The notes under the pieces were generated by a model. That model saw only the letters and a program-made list of their open reading frames with translations, had not been told where the DNA came from and did no database searches. From NCBI GenBank assembly GCA_964589375.1, contig CAZPSA010000002.1, positions 10,245 to 74,244 of the forward strand: DNA of 64,000 bases. Direction: 5' to 3'. This stretch comes from CAG-533 sp964589375. GTDB taxonomy: Bacteria; Bacillota_I; Bacilli_A; RF39; UBA660. Positions 36,296-46,427 of this stretch are shown in pieces. Within the stretch, counting starts at the first letter, position 1, and every line of letters begins with the position of its first letter. The position numbers were made by a program, and so were the translations under genes.

Positions 36296-37144
36296 TTAAC
36301 TATTTAAATATTTTTTTATTTCCCCACTTTTACTTCGGGCATCTTGATAACCTAAATTATACATTTCTTTTATTCTTTGCGGATTTTTTTCTAAACGCCT
36401 AATTGGAATATATTTTGTTGGTCTCAATACCAGTATATTATTGTTTTCTTCTTGCCTTTTAATATATTCTAAAGTAGAATTATATTCTTTATATCTATTA
36501 TTAATTAATTTAACAAGATTAGGATATTTAAAATATCTAAGTTCAGTAAAAAATGCTAAATGCTTTTTCTTTTGGTAGCCTAACACTCTAGTTGATACCA
36601 CTATAATTTTATCATAACCAAGTTCAATAGCTTTCTTTACCGGAATGGAATCACTAAGAGCACCATCTAAATAATAAGAATCATTAATTTTAACTTTCCT
36701 TGATAAAAATGGCATCGAGCCAGAAGCTCTTAAATATTCCATACTTTTTTCGTCTTTTAAATCGTTTATTAAATGATATTCAGCTTTCCCCATTTCTACA
36801 TTCGTAACTACGGCATAAAAATCAAGAGGATTTTCCTTATAAGTTTTATAATCAAATAAATCATATTCATTAACTAATTTATCAAAACAAAAATCTTTAT
36901 TCATAACATTTCCCGTCTTAAAAAAAGAATAAAAACCGATATAATTTTTATTTTTTATATATTTTAAATTATATCTTAATGCCCGATTTATTTGTTTCGA
37001 TTTATAATTAATACCAAATAAAGCCCCAGCTGATACACCTAAAACCGCATCAACTAAAATATTTTCCTCTAATAAATAATCTAATACCCCGGCGGTATAA
37101 ATCCCTCTCATTGCCCCGCCTTCTAAAATCAAACACGATTTCAT
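36296..37144 (-). CDS. Patatin-like phospholipase
   Basis: This 282-residue protein has the patatin oxyanion loop GGAMRGIY, the nucleophile elbow GVSAG (GxSxG) near residue 43, and the catalytic Asp motif YLDGALSDSIP (DGA/G). These form the Ser-Asp dyad of the family (RssA/YlbK-like). It is probably a cytoplasmic lipid acyl hydrolase. ATG 37144 is chosen; a GTG at 37156 in frame is possible but lies inside the lost tail of the next gene upstream. Confidence 0.85.
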   Translation of the reverse strand: MKSCLILEGGAMRGIYTAGVLDYLLEENILVDAVLGVSAGALFGINYKSKQINRALRYNLKYIKNKNYIGFYSFFKTGNVMNKDFCFDKLVNEYDLFDYKTYKENPLDFYAVVTNVEMGKAEYHLINDLKDEKSMEYLRASGSMPFLSRKVKINDSYYLDGALSDSIPVKKAIELGYDKIIVVSTRVLGYQKKKHLAFFTELRYFKYPNLVKLINNRYKEYNSTLEYIKRQEENNNILVLRPTKYIPIRRLEKNPQRIKEMYNLGYQDARSKSGEIKKYLNS

Positions 37145-37145
37145 A

Positions 37146-38883
37146 TTATTTTTCACTTTCTAAAGAAGCATAATATTCTTCTAAAGTAAAATTATTTTGA
37201 AATAAATATTCGCCTAAATCAGTACCGACATATCTAAGATGCCATGGTTCATAATTATTCTTTGTCTAAAGGATATCTTAAAATAAAACCATATTTATAA
37301 GAATTATTCTTAATGAAATTGATTAAACTATCATTATTAATTAAGTCTTGATCAAATAAATATTCTCCTTCAGCTAATAAACAAATATCTATTGCTAGCC
37401 CTGTATGATGTTCGGAAAATCCTGGTTTAGCCACATATTTTAAGGCATATTCTCTTCCTTTGTCATTGACAATTTCAGCAAAAACATTTTCTTGCTTGCC
37501 AATACTACGATATCCACTTTCAATATCTAATTCAAATCCATTTTCTTTGGCAAATGCTTTAAATTTCAACCAACTATCATATATAACATCGGCAATTTGA
37601 ATAGAACTTTTATAATTACTTACATTATCAATTAAATTCACCTTATAATTTTCTGGAATTTTATTATTCTTCCCTACTAAAATATTGATTAAATTTTCAT
37701 TATATGCTTTTGCCATATAATTAATAGTTTCGACTACTGCCCTAGTATTTTTCTCAATTGTATTAGAATAATGATGAGTTAATTTTGCCATTTCTCCTGA
37801 AGCATTATTTTCATATTCAGCAAAATTCATGTCTATAAATTGTGACAATGGATTGCTTCTAACTTCTCCTATTTCAACAACTATTGTACCAGGTAATAAA
37901 CATCTTAGTTTTGAACAAAAAGTTGTATATGTCGTTGGTTTATATAATTTATAATTAGCTACATCGGCATATTTATTGGCAATTTTTCGGTTATATAATA
38001 TATCGTGGGTTCCAAAATTTTCATTCCAATAATTTTTTTCTTTCATATAATCTAAATAATGTACTTCCCCGCCACAACTATGAAAAATAAAAGAACCAAC
38101 TACAATATTATTTTTAATTAAATTGTTATAAAAATTTAAAATTGCTTCGTTTTCGGGCTCAATAGAATACTGCTTGGTTTTAAAAGGACAGCCAAAAGGT
38201 CCTAGCTTAAACCTATTAATTTGATTTAATCTTAAACCGCCATAGTAAATGTCATTATTTTTATATTTTTCTACATACTCTCCGCATTCAATATTACTAT
38301 TTAAATCAACTCCAATACCATTACTTGACCAATTTATCATTATTCCTTCAGGTAAATCCTTTAAAAGATTTTGCATACTATTTCTCAATTTTTCATATTT
38401 TTCCTCGATACATGAAAAAGTAGAATTTTTAAATGTCAAATGAATTAATTTATCACTTGCATCTCCATTTTTTATCGCATTATAATCATCATTTCTAGAA
38501 TTTAAATAATAATTTAAACAAGCTAGTTGTTCAAAAAAGTCATCACTTTCTCTAGATATTAGAGTTCTAATTGCACTTGTTACAATAATAGTTCCTTCCG
38601 GATTTAATATAGGAAAAAAATGCAAAGTAAATAAATTACCATCCAAGCTTATTTCTTTATTTGATAATTTTTCCATAAAACGTAGTAAAAATACATTTGT
38701 AATTAACTCAGATGAATGAGTACCAGCGGTTAATATAACATGATATTTACCATGCCCATATGAATAATGTCTTATTGGCTCCCCAAAATTACTATTGCCA
38801 ATTGGATTTTCCTCTTTAATAATATTTGAGTTTAGCTTAGATAACATTTCTAGCATTTGCTCATAATCTAATATTTTGCTCAT
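37146..38883 (-). pseudogene. M14-M15 fusion peptidase with frameshift before the VanY EPWH motif
   Basis: The intact frame runs from ATG 38883 (after AGGTG) to a TAA at 37255, 542 residues. Residues 1-370 are an M14 carboxypeptidase domain with GTHSSE (zinc His, Glu), FHSCGG (zinc His) and VVEIGE (catalytic Glu). Residues 430-542 are an M15 (VanY-like D,D-carboxypeptidase) domain with SEHHTGLAID. The M15 domain breaks off at RYPLDKE. One base later, another frame gives NYEPWHLRYVGTD and runs to a TAA at 37146, supplying the missing last zinc-His motif (37239-37250). A small non-triplet deletion probably removed the usual TGY segment and shifted the frame. The M14 domain may still work. Sequencing error cannot be excluded. 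Confidence 0.75.
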
Positions 38884-38923
38884 AAACACCTCATTAAAAG
38901 TATAACATAACTTTTTCATTATA

Positions 38924-38946
38924 AAAAGAAGGGCTTTTCCCTTCAA
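38924..38946 (-). terminator. Intrinsic terminator between the phospholipase C-like and peptidase genes
   Basis: On the minus strand GAAGGG-AAAA-GCCCTTC is followed by TTTTTAT, a compact GC-rich stem. Confidence 0.75.
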
Positions 38947-39036
38947 ATCTATCTAAACACTAAATTAGTGTACAATATATTCTATGGAAAAGAATAAATT
39001 TAAGTCTACTTTTTTTGCCTAAAAATTACTAAATTA

Positions 39037-39669
39037 TCATTTATAAAAATTTAGTTCATCCAACTTTGCCAATATCAAAATACTACTTAAAAATATAAAG
39101 TTACATATATTATCAAAGTCAAATACTAATGATCTCCTTTTTCTATCGGTCGTTATATAATTATTGACTTCATCAATATTATTATTAATACGCATCACCG
39201 GTATTTCTTCAATTATATCATCTAATGGAGGTATTCCCTTATCAAACACATTTAAATCTAAATTATATGCAGCTATTATTTTCCCATTCAAGCATGCATA
39301 ATCATTATAAATATACATTCCTAACATATTGCCATTACACTTTACTTGTTTTCCATCTAATTTTGTAATTATTTGATTTTTATAAACTTCCGAAAGAAAA
39401 TATTTTGACCATAAATAGTCAGTATAAATGTGAATAAAATATCCAAGCACAAAATCATCAGATAAATTATTTTTATATTTTGATAAAAAAAGATCTATAT
39501 TAGGTATTTCTGTATTATCATTCAAAAAATGGCTCTGTTTTTTAGAATTATTTAAAAATTTACATACATCCGGTGCAACTGCCCCAATTAATATTTTATC
39601 TTGATTTTTCTTTATTATTTTATTTATTTCAGCTGCCACTGCCATATGAATAACTACTGATGCCATCAT
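39037..39669 (-). CDS. Zinc-dependent phospholipase C-like protein
   Basis: This 210-residue protein has the order of motifs seen in the PF00882-type Zn-dependent phospholipase C family: an early H (VVIHMAVA), LIGAVAPDVCKF, then SHFL, then LGYFIHIYTDYLW. The His and Asp in these places fit zinc ligands. There is no signal peptide, so it may act in the cytoplasm. It may be catalytic or simply share the fold; the similarity is moderate. Confidence 0.55.
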   Translation of the reverse strand: MMASVVIHMAVAAEINKIIKKNQDKILIGAVAPDVCKFLNNSKKQSHFLNDNTEIPNIDLFLSKYKNNLSDDFVLGYFIHIYTDYLWSKYFLSEVYKNQIITKLDGKQVKCNGNMLGMYIYNDYACLNGKIIAAYNLDLNVFDKGIPPLDDIIEEIPVMRINNNIDEVNNYITTDRKRRSLVFDFDNICNFIFLSSILILAKLDELNFYK

Positions 39670-39910
39670 TTCACTTCCAAGGCTTATTATATCACGTATA
39701 ATACTAAGTAGTAAATTAATTAGTTTTCGCTCTTAAAAAGTCTTTCATACTCATTATCTTAATTATCTAACAGATAAACTATATCGCCATTTTTCTATTA
39801 AATAATAAAATTTTATCATTTCATTTAAAGAAAACCCACCACATTTAGATCCCTTTTCTATTTATCTCATTATTTTTTAATTTTATTATAATACTTCAAA
39901 TTATTCTTTT
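39670..39910. other. Intergenic stretch without a recognised gene
   Basis: This 241-bp AT-rich gap between comEC and the phospholipase C-like gene contains no convincing ORF, hairpin with T-run or RNA signature that I can see. Confidence 0.5.
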
Positions 39911-41932
39911 TTACGGTGAACAAGTTTCTATTTTCAATTTATTATTTTTTATTTTAAACATAATACTTCCTTGCATATCAGTCCTATATATATTAGATTT
40001 TTTCAAAACACTTAATACATCTTTATTCGGATGTCCATATCTATTATTTTTTCCTACTGATATAACTGAATATTTAGGATTAATCTTATCAATAAATTCT
40101 TTACTAGAACTGGTTTTACTTCCATGATGTCCCACTTTTAAAACATCAATATCATTTAAATTATATTGTTCCATTAAATCATTTTCTACTTTAATACTCG
40201 CATCTCCCATAAACAAAAACTTATAATTATTATAATTTGTATAAATTACTATGGAGTTATCATTTTCATTATCATAATTTTGATTATTCAAAAAATATAA
40301 TTTATTATCTCTTATATTTAATTCTTTAATACAAGAATAATAAGCTATTTTTCTTTTATTTAATACCTTAATTATGTTCTGTTCTAACTCATTTATATTT
40401 CCACAATTAAAGATAACTTTCTCAACTTTAAAATTATTAACAAAATTAATAGCTTCTCCCATATGATCACTATCTCCATGCGTTAATACCATTGAAGATA
40501 ACTTACTTATTCCCATACTTTTTAGATATTTAATTGTATTGTCACTAATATCATAAGTATTACCAACTCCAGTATCAATAAGCACACCATTATTTTTATT
40601 AATAATTAGCATACTATCACCTTGACCCACATCAAGAAAAATAATCTTTTTATCTGAAGTAAATAGTGGTTTCAATTTAAAAGAAAAAATAAACATTAAA
40701 GCAAAAATTATATAAACAATCTTATTATTATTAATAAAACTAAATAAAAGAAAATAATAAATCAAATAGAAAAACATTGAAACCTTAGGTATAACTATAT
40801 TTAAAGGAATACATTTTAAAATATTATTTATAAACTCTAAAATATTAACAAATAAACTTAATATTGGATCAAAAAATGGTAACAATAATATAATTAAAGT
40901 TAAAGGATATACAACTAAACTTACAATAGGTACAATTAATAAATTACTAACTATAGATATTAAATTAATTTCATAACTATTATATAAAGTTATTGGCAGA
41001 CTAAATAAAAAAGCAATTACACTAGTAACAAACAAATTATAAAAATAATTCTTTTTATAATACTTTTTACTATAAATAAGTCCCAGTGATACAATACACG
41101 AATAAACAAACCCTAAATCATATATTATTAAATAATCTGCCATTATCATCAAAAACATCGTAAGAAATAACACCTTTGATGTAGCTAAATCAAAATTACC
41201 CTTTTTATTTATTTTAGATAAAATAAAAAGCAAAACACTTCTAATTAAACTAGCCGAATAGTTCGTTATAAAAGTATAGAAAATTAAAAAAACAATTATA
41301 AAAAGATCAGCTCTGCGCCATTTTTTCAAAAAAAACATTATAATTCCCGATAATAAACTTATATGCATACCACTTAAAGCAAATAAATGACTTACTCCAT
41401 TTATAGCATAAGTCTGATAATCCTCTAAATCACTTTTATCTCCAATAATAAAAGCTTTTAAATAGTTACTATTTAAAGATTTATCCATTCTTTTTATAAG
41501 ATAATTTTTAACTTTATAAATTAAACTCCCATCTGAATTAATAATTTCATATTCATCTATACTAAACGTATAAAAAATATGATGATTATTTAAATACTTT
41601 TGATAATTAAAAGTATTAGGTATAGTATTCTTTTTAGGAATATTTACCTTTCCTTTAATTTTAATTCTTTGTCCCAATTTAAAACTTTCATTTTTATTAT
41701 TATAATAAGCTATTATTTTTTCATTATCAACTTTTATAGTAAGCTGCCACTTTTCATTTGTATATTTAATATTTGTAATTACTCCTACGTACTCATCTTG
41801 CATTTTTAATTTACTTTTAGGTTCATTAAAAACACTATTTAAAATAACGAAGAAGATTGTAAATAATAATAAAGCAAAATAAAACCAATTAGACTGTAAT
41901 ATAATCTTTAATTTTATTAAAAAGAGCATCAC
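39911..41932 (-). CDS. comEC: ComEC/Rec2 DNA uptake channel
   Basis: This 673-residue protein has N-terminal membrane helices and an OB-like exterior domain (residues 45-150), a competence domain with GDKSDLEDYQTY and SHLFALSGMHISLLSG, and about ten helices. Its C-terminal metallo-beta-lactamase domain has VGQGDS, LTHGDSDHMGE and VGHHGSK. ComEC carries single-stranded DNA across the membrane in transformation. The reading frame overlaps comEA by 44 bp. The start codon, at a GTG-ATG pair, lies inside comEA; AGGTG there is too close to be certain. Confidence 0.92.
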   Translation of the reverse strand: MMLFLIKLKIILQSNWFYFALLLFTIFFVILNSVFNEPKSKLKMQDEYVGVITNIKYTNEKWQLTIKVDNEKIIAYYNNKNESFKLGQRIKIKGKVNIPKKNTIPNTFNYQKYLNNHHIFYTFSIDEYEIINSDGSLIYKVKNYLIKRMDKSLNSNYLKAFIIGDKSDLEDYQTYAINGVSHLFALSGMHISLLSGIIMFFLKKWRRADLFIIVFLIFYTFITNYSASLIRSVLLFILSKINKKGNFDLATSKVLFLTMFLMIMADYLIIYDLGFVYSCIVSLGLIYSKKYYKKNYFYNLFVTSVIAFLFSLPITLYNSYEINLISIVSNLLIVPIVSLVVYPLTLIILLLPFFDPILSLFVNILEFINNILKCIPLNIVIPKVSMFFYLIYYFLLFSFINNNKIVYIIFALMFIFSFKLKPLFTSDKKIIFLDVGQGDSMLIINKNNGVLIDTGVGNTYDISDNTIKYLKSMGISKLSSMVLTHGDSDHMGEAINFVNNFKVEKVIFNCGNINELEQNIIKVLNKRKIAYYSCIKELNIRDNKLYFLNNQNYDNENDNSIVIYTNYNNYKFLFMGDASIKVENDLMEQYNLNDIDVLKVGHHGSKTSSSKEFIDKINPKYSVISVGKNNRYGHPNKDVLSVLKKSNIYRTDMQGSIMFKIKNNKLKIETCSP

Positions 41933-42569
41933 CTAAACCACTAACATTTTTGATATCTTCAATTGTCTTAAATTCGCCTTTTTCAGTTCGATATTTAATA
42001 ATAGCATCTGCTTTAGAACTACCTATTCCATTTACTGTTACTAATTCTTCCTTCAAAGCCGTATTAATATTTACTTTTTTTTCTTCATTCTTATTGTCAT
42101 CTTCTATTTTGGCAGTATCATCAGTCTCATTAATACAATTATCCACTTTTATAGTTTCACATATACAAGGAGCTGCAGTGGTAGTAGTAGTTGTCTTAAT
42201 AGTTGTCGTTAATTCTTTATTAGTAAAAATATAAATTACCATTTCACTTGTTAATTTCTTACTTAAATTTATATTACTAGTCGTAGCGCCACTTTTTAAT
42301 CCTCCAGCCTTTTCTATTGCATCAACTACTTTTTCCCCATTAGTAAATTCATAAACTCCTGGTTTTTTGACAGCCCCTTTAACATCAACATAAAATTTAT
42401 CACGAAGAGTATTGTCATCATCTTCCTTACTAATTAGTATACTTTCCTCTTCACCTTTACTTTCCTGCTCTAATTCTTCTCCATAATAAAAATAAAATGC
42501 TATCCCAACTACAATTACCCCAATTATTCCAAACAAAAAATACTTTTTATTATCTTTAATAAAGTCCAT
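41889..42569 (-). CDS. comEA: ComEA DNA receptor
   Basis: The start is ATG 42569, with AGGAGGAAT before it. The 226-residue product has an N-terminal membrane helix, an SLBB domain (VDVKGAVKKPGVYEF), a Thr-rich and Cys-containing linker (about residues 120-150), and a C-terminal helix-hairpin-helix domain (VNINTALKEELVTVNGIG) that binds DNA. It delivers DNA to ComEC, encoded immediately after it. No comEB is present. Confidence 0.92.
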   Translation of the reverse strand: MDFIKDNKKYFLFGIIGVIVVGIAFYFYYGEELEQESKGEEESILISKEDDDNTLRDKFYVDVKGAVKKPGVYEFTNGEKVVDAIEKAGGLKSGATTSNINLSKKLTSEMVIYIFTNKELTTTIKTTTTTTAAPCICETIKVDNCINETDDTAKIEDDNKNEEKKVNINTALKEELVTVNGIGSSKADAIIKYRTEKGEFKTIEDIKNVSGLGDALFNKIKDYITV

Positions 42570-42671
42570 TATTCCTCCTTTCATTATTTATATTAACCAT
42601 TATCTTCTAATTTCCTTTTTAAATTTAAAAAAAGTAACCATATGTTACCTTTTTATAATTAACTATAACCT

Positions 42672-43955
42672 TTACTCCTCATCTGGAACTAATATATCAA
42701 CACTACAAATATACTTATTCACCATTTTCTCTGCTACTTTATTCATATCCTCAATATTAAGTGACTTATAAATAGAATAAACATCATTCAAGTATTCATT
42801 ATAATCAATAAGATCCTTCGAAATTTCACTATTTACAACTTCTATATCATCAAACATCATAATTAAATTACTAATACAAATCTTCTTTTTTCGTTCCAAT
42901 TCTTCTTCTTTAATACTAAAATTAGCAATCGTTTCCTTAACTCTTTTTACAAAATAATCAGGATATTCAGTCGCCGCCATAATAGTCTCTACATAATAAT
43001 CATCAGTCGCAATTAAAGAAAAAGATATATCATCAGTTAAAATCCCATTACTTGTAAGTTCATCTTTTAAAATAGACGTATTTCCAAAATTTATAAGCAT
43101 AATTAAATTAAAATATAATCTTAAAGCAACCTCAGATATCTTAAGATTTTTAAAATTATTTATTGGATACTTAATTGAAATCGCTGCTTTTGCTTTATCA
43201 ATTGAAGTCTTTTGCTTACAATATTCACTTGTAACTTTAAATGGCTCATCTATTTTCTTTAATTCAACCTTTTTATATTCTGAAAAAGTAAACTCCGCCA
43301 TTGTTCCTTCAACAATTGCCACAGCTTCTTCGGGATTAAAATTACCAGTAATAACTAAAAACATATTCTCAGGGTGATAAAATGCCTTATAAACAGTTAA
43401 AATATCATCTAACGTAATCTTTTTAACATCACTTTCAGTTCCACTAATTAAAAAACGACGCTCATCATTAACTAAAACCGATTTTAAAGAATTATAATAG
43501 AGACAAGTTTCTGGCATATCTTCATACATTTTAATTTCTTCCGTAATTATTCCTCTTTCATTATTAATTAATTCTTTAGTAAAATACGGCGTATAAACAT
43601 ACTTTATTAAATAAGACAAATTTTCCTTAAAATGATTATTAGCAAATACCTCATAACAAGTCATATCAAATGAAGTAAAGGCATTTACTGGACTACCTAA
43701 ATCTCCAAAATATTCAAAAGCACTTCCCGTTGGCATATTAAACATTAAATGTTCCAAATAATGAGCAATTCCTTTAGGCATATCATAATTCTTACCATCA
43801 TATTTAAATTTATTATAAATTGAACCATACCTAACATTTAAAGTTATATAGAAATTTTTAACATTACAATTAGGAACCATATAAATATCTAAACCATTAT
43901 CTAAATGCTCTTTATATAAAGTTTCTTTAGCACCTAATATCTCAATCTTCTTCAT
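42672..43955 (-). CDS. M16 peptidase, active subunit (YmfH/AlbF-like)
   Basis: This 427-residue protein has the inverted zinc motif HYLEH (HxxEH) near residue 66 and the later Glu in NERGIITEEI, as in processing peptidases of family M16. It resembles YmfH. Its ATG overlaps the stop region of the adjacent 43942-45204 gene by 14 bp, suggesting equal synthesis of a two-subunit enzyme. Confidence 0.88.
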   Translation of the reverse strand: MKKIEILGAKETLYKEHLDNGLDIYMVPNCNVKNFYITLNVRYGSIYNKFKYDGKNYDMPKGIAHYLEHLMFNMPTGSAFEYFGDLGSPVNAFTSFDMTCYEVFANNHFKENLSYLIKYVYTPYFTKELINNERGIITEEIKMYEDMPETCLYYNSLKSVLVNDERRFLISGTESDVKKITLDDILTVYKAFYHPENMFLVITGNFNPEEAVAIVEGTMAEFTFSEYKKVELKKIDEPFKVTSEYCKQKTSIDKAKAAISIKYPINNFKNLKISEVALRLYFNLIMLINFGNTSILKDELTSNGILTDDISFSLIATDDYYVETIMAATEYPDYFVKRVKETIANFSIKEEELERKKKICISNLIMMFDDIEVVNSEISKDLIDYNEYLNDVYSIYKSLNIEDMNKVAEKMVNKYICSVDILVPDEE

Positions 43956-45204
43956 TAAATCCTCCCTCTAAAGTATAGACAAGTCCAAGCGAAATCTTTT
44001 TAGCTAGATTATTTACATCATCTAATGTTACATTTTTAAACATCTTTAACCTAGTCTCCCAATCATCTAGATCACTTACATCTTCGAAGAACTTATTATC
44101 AACTATTTTATTTAAAGAATCCATTGTCATAATTAAGCTTGTTTGAATAAATTTCTTAGCAGACGCCAACTCATTTTCCCTAACATTATTTACCATATCC
44201 TTCAAACTAGTTTTAATTAAAGAAAGTGCCTTATCCTTTTCCTTAACATCAACAGAAGTCGCAATATATATTAGTCCATCATATTTCTGATAATAAGAGT
44301 TAACATTATAACAAAGTGAATTATCAGCTCTTAACCTCTTATAAAGCTTTGACTCTAAAGATGAACCTCCTAATATTAAATTATATATAAACGCCACATA
44401 CTTTCGCTCATAACTATCTAAATTATTAAGATTTAAAACCGCCACCATGGTAGTTTGAACATAACTAGATTTCTTAGAAATAGTTTTCTCTTTAAACTTT
44501 GGATTATCAACATAAAAAGACAATAAATGATTTTTAATAACATTAAAATTAGCATACTTATAAATATAAGTTTTTGCCTCATCCATATCAATATCTCCAA
44601 CTAAATAGACATCTATATAATCATTATTTAAAACTTCTTTATAATACTGATATAAATTTTCTTTCGTAATTTCTAGAATATCTTCAATATAGCCAATACT
44701 ACTTAATGAAGAAAAAGAGTTTTCTAAAGCACCACTAGCCTCACTTAAAGCATATTTTTTAGGATTTTCCTTAATACTATTAATTTCATCTTTTAAACGA
44801 ACTTTTAGAAGTTCTAATTTTTTATCATCAAATTCTTCATTATGAACTAGAGGATTTAATATTAATTCAAAAATCAATTTAATTGCTTCTTCTAATATTT
44901 TTCGTTCGGTTAATAATGGATTTATAAAATCTAAACATACATTTGTAACTATACTAGCACCTACTCGATTAGTTGTAGCATAAACACTTGCATTATATAA
45001 ATCTTCTAATTTTATCTCTAACTCCCTTTTAGTTCTATAATTAGAAGAACACTCTAACAAATAATCAAATAGTAAATTTCTTTTAGTTACTATATCCTTT
45101 TTTATATTATTTCTAAATATTATTTCCAAATGAACTTGTTTAAATTTATCAGTTTTTATTAGATGTAAATTATAACCACCCATATTTTCTTTTTTATATA
45201 CCAT
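43942..45204 (-). CDS. M16 peptidase-like inactive partner (YmfF-like)
   Basis: This 420-residue protein shares the M16 fold but reads LFDYLLECSS where HxxEH would be, so it cannot bind zinc. The later region with SLESKLYKRLRADNSLCYNV matches the substrate-binding end of M16 proteins. Such inactive partners pair with an active subunit in bacterial M16B enzymes. It is the first gene of the pair, with a promoter at 45254-45282. Confidence 0.85.
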   Translation of the reverse strand: MVYKKENMGGYNLHLIKTDKFKQVHLEIIFRNNIKKDIVTKRNLLFDYLLECSSNYRTKRELEIKLEDLYNASVYATTNRVGASIVTNVCLDFINPLLTERKILEEAIKLIFELILNPLVHNEEFDDKKLELLKVRLKDEINSIKENPKKYALSEASGALENSFSSLSSIGYIEDILEITKENLYQYYKEVLNNDYIDVYLVGDIDMDEAKTYIYKYANFNVIKNHLLSFYVDNPKFKEKTISKKSSYVQTTMVAVLNLNNLDSYERKYVAFIYNLILGGSSLESKLYKRLRADNSLCYNVNSYYQKYDGLIYIATSVDVKEKDKALSLIKTSLKDMVNNVRENELASAKKFIQTSLIMTMDSLNKIVDNKFFEDVSDLDDWETRLKMFKNVTLDDVNNLAKKISLGLVYTLEGGFNEED

Positions 45205-45248
45205 TTTTTCGCCTCTTTACTATTATAACTTTTTTTCTTATTTTTATA

Positions 45249-45277
45249 ATGACATTATACCACAATTAAGATATAAT
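45249..45277 (+). promoter_or_regulatory. Promoter of deoD, overlapping the opposing M16 promoter
   Basis: ATGACA (45249-45254), a 17-bp spacer and TATAAT (45272-45277) precede deoD by 26 bp. The opposing promoter (TTTAGA 45277-45282, TATAAT 45254-45259 on the minus strand) occupies nearly the same bases, so the two cannot be bound at once. Confidence 0.65.
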
Positions 45278-45302
45278 CTAAAAGAAAGGTAGTTGATAAA
45301 TT

Positions 45303-46022
45303 ATGAATCCTATCCATATTGTATGTTCTAAAGATAAGATTGCCACGAGAGTTTTATTACCAGGAGATCCTTTACGAGCAAAATACATTGCTGATAAATA
45401 TTTAGAAAACGCCCAATTGATAAATGATGTCCGTAATATGCTAGGCTTTACCGGAACTTATAAAGGAAAAAAGATAACGGTTATTGGTTCGGGAATGGGT
45501 ATTCCCAGTGCTAGTTTATACGCTTATGAATTATTTGCTTTTTATAATGTCAGAAAAATAATTAGAATTGGATCAGCCGGATCATTAAATCCCAATATTA
45601 AAGTTAGAGATATAGTTTTAGGAACTAGTGCCTATTCTCATTCAAACTTTAGATATGCTTTAACTAAAAGCAAGTCTAAAAGAATATCATCTTCTAACTC
45701 ATTAAATCAAATAATATTAGATAAAGCTAATAAACTAGGAATTAATTTAATTAAAGGAACGATATACACCTCAGAAGTATTTGATGCATACGTCCCAATT
45801 AATCATCTCTTGCGAGATGTTCCTAAAAACATAAATTTATTAGCATCTGAAATGGAAGCATTTGGAATTTATACAGTCGCCAATTATTTAAAAAAAGAAG
45901 CAACTACACTAGTTTCAATAACTGATAGCAAATTTACTCCCGAAAATAATTTAAGTCCCGAAGAAAGACAAAAAACTTTAGATGATATGATTATGCTTGC
46001 CCTAGAAAGTATTATCCGATAA
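45303..46022 (+). CDS. deoD: Purine nucleoside phosphorylase, DeoD type
   Basis: This 239-residue protein begins with an HIVCSKDKIATRVLLPGDP region typical of DeoD and continues with GSGMGIPSASLYAYELF, IRIGSAGSL (phosphate and ribose site), and EMEAFGIY (nucleoside-binding Glu). It cleaves purine nucleosides with phosphate in salvage. It is the only clear plus-strand gene here, set between the M16 pair and the ribosomal operon. The AAAGAAAGG site precedes the ATG. Confidence 0.94.
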   Translation: MNPIHIVCSKDKIATRVLLPGDPLRAKYIADKYLENAQLINDVRNMLGFTGTYKGKKITVIGSGMGIPSASLYAYELFAFYNVRKIIRIGSAGSLNPNIKVRDIVLGTSAYSHSNFRYALTKSKSKRISSSNSLNQIILDKANKLGINLIKGTIYTSEVFDAYVPINHLLRDVPKNINLLASEMEAFGIYTVANYLKKEATTLVSITDSKFTPENNLSPEERQKTLDDMIMLALESIIR

Positions 46023-46058
46023 AAAAATCATGACATAACTAATATCATGATTTTTTAT
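46021..46058. terminator. Bidirectional terminator between deoD and rplQ
   Basis: AATCATGA and TCATGATT form a stem with an A-run on one side and T-run on the other, so it can end both converging transcripts. Confidence 0.85.
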
Positions 46059-46067
46059 TTACTTAAA

Positions 46068-46412
46068 TTAGTCAACTAACTCAAGTTTAATTTGCATCGC
46101 GTCATCGCCTTTACGTTCATTTAACTTAATTAAACGAGTGTATCCACCATTACGATTTTCATAACGTTTATTTAATTCATTAAATAATTTATTAACTGCA
46201 ACAGTGTCATTTTGTAAGAACGCTAAAGCCTTTCTTCTAGATACTAAAGATCCATCTTTACCATAAGTAATCATTTTATCAACAAATTTTCTAACTTCTT
46301 TTGCTCTAGCATCAGTAGTTACAACATATTCATTTTTAATTACATCTTTAGTAAGTCCAGCTAATATACTTCTTCTGATGCGTGTTTCTCTACCTAATTT
46401 ACGATATAACAT
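46068..46412 (-). CDS. rplQ: Ribosomal protein L17
   Basis: The 114-residue product begins MLYRKLGRETRIRRSILAGL, diagnostic of L17, a protein of the large subunit near the tunnel exit. It is the last gene of the super-operon, 15 bp after rpoA, and is followed by the shared terminator. Confidence 0.97.
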   Translation of the reverse strand: MLYRKLGRETRIRRSILAGLTKDVIKNEYVVTTDARAKEVRKFVDKMITYGKDGSLVSRRKALAFLQNDTVAVNKLFNELNKRYENRNGGYTRLIKLNERKGDDAMQIKLELVD

Positions 46413-46427
46413 AATACTTACCTCTTT

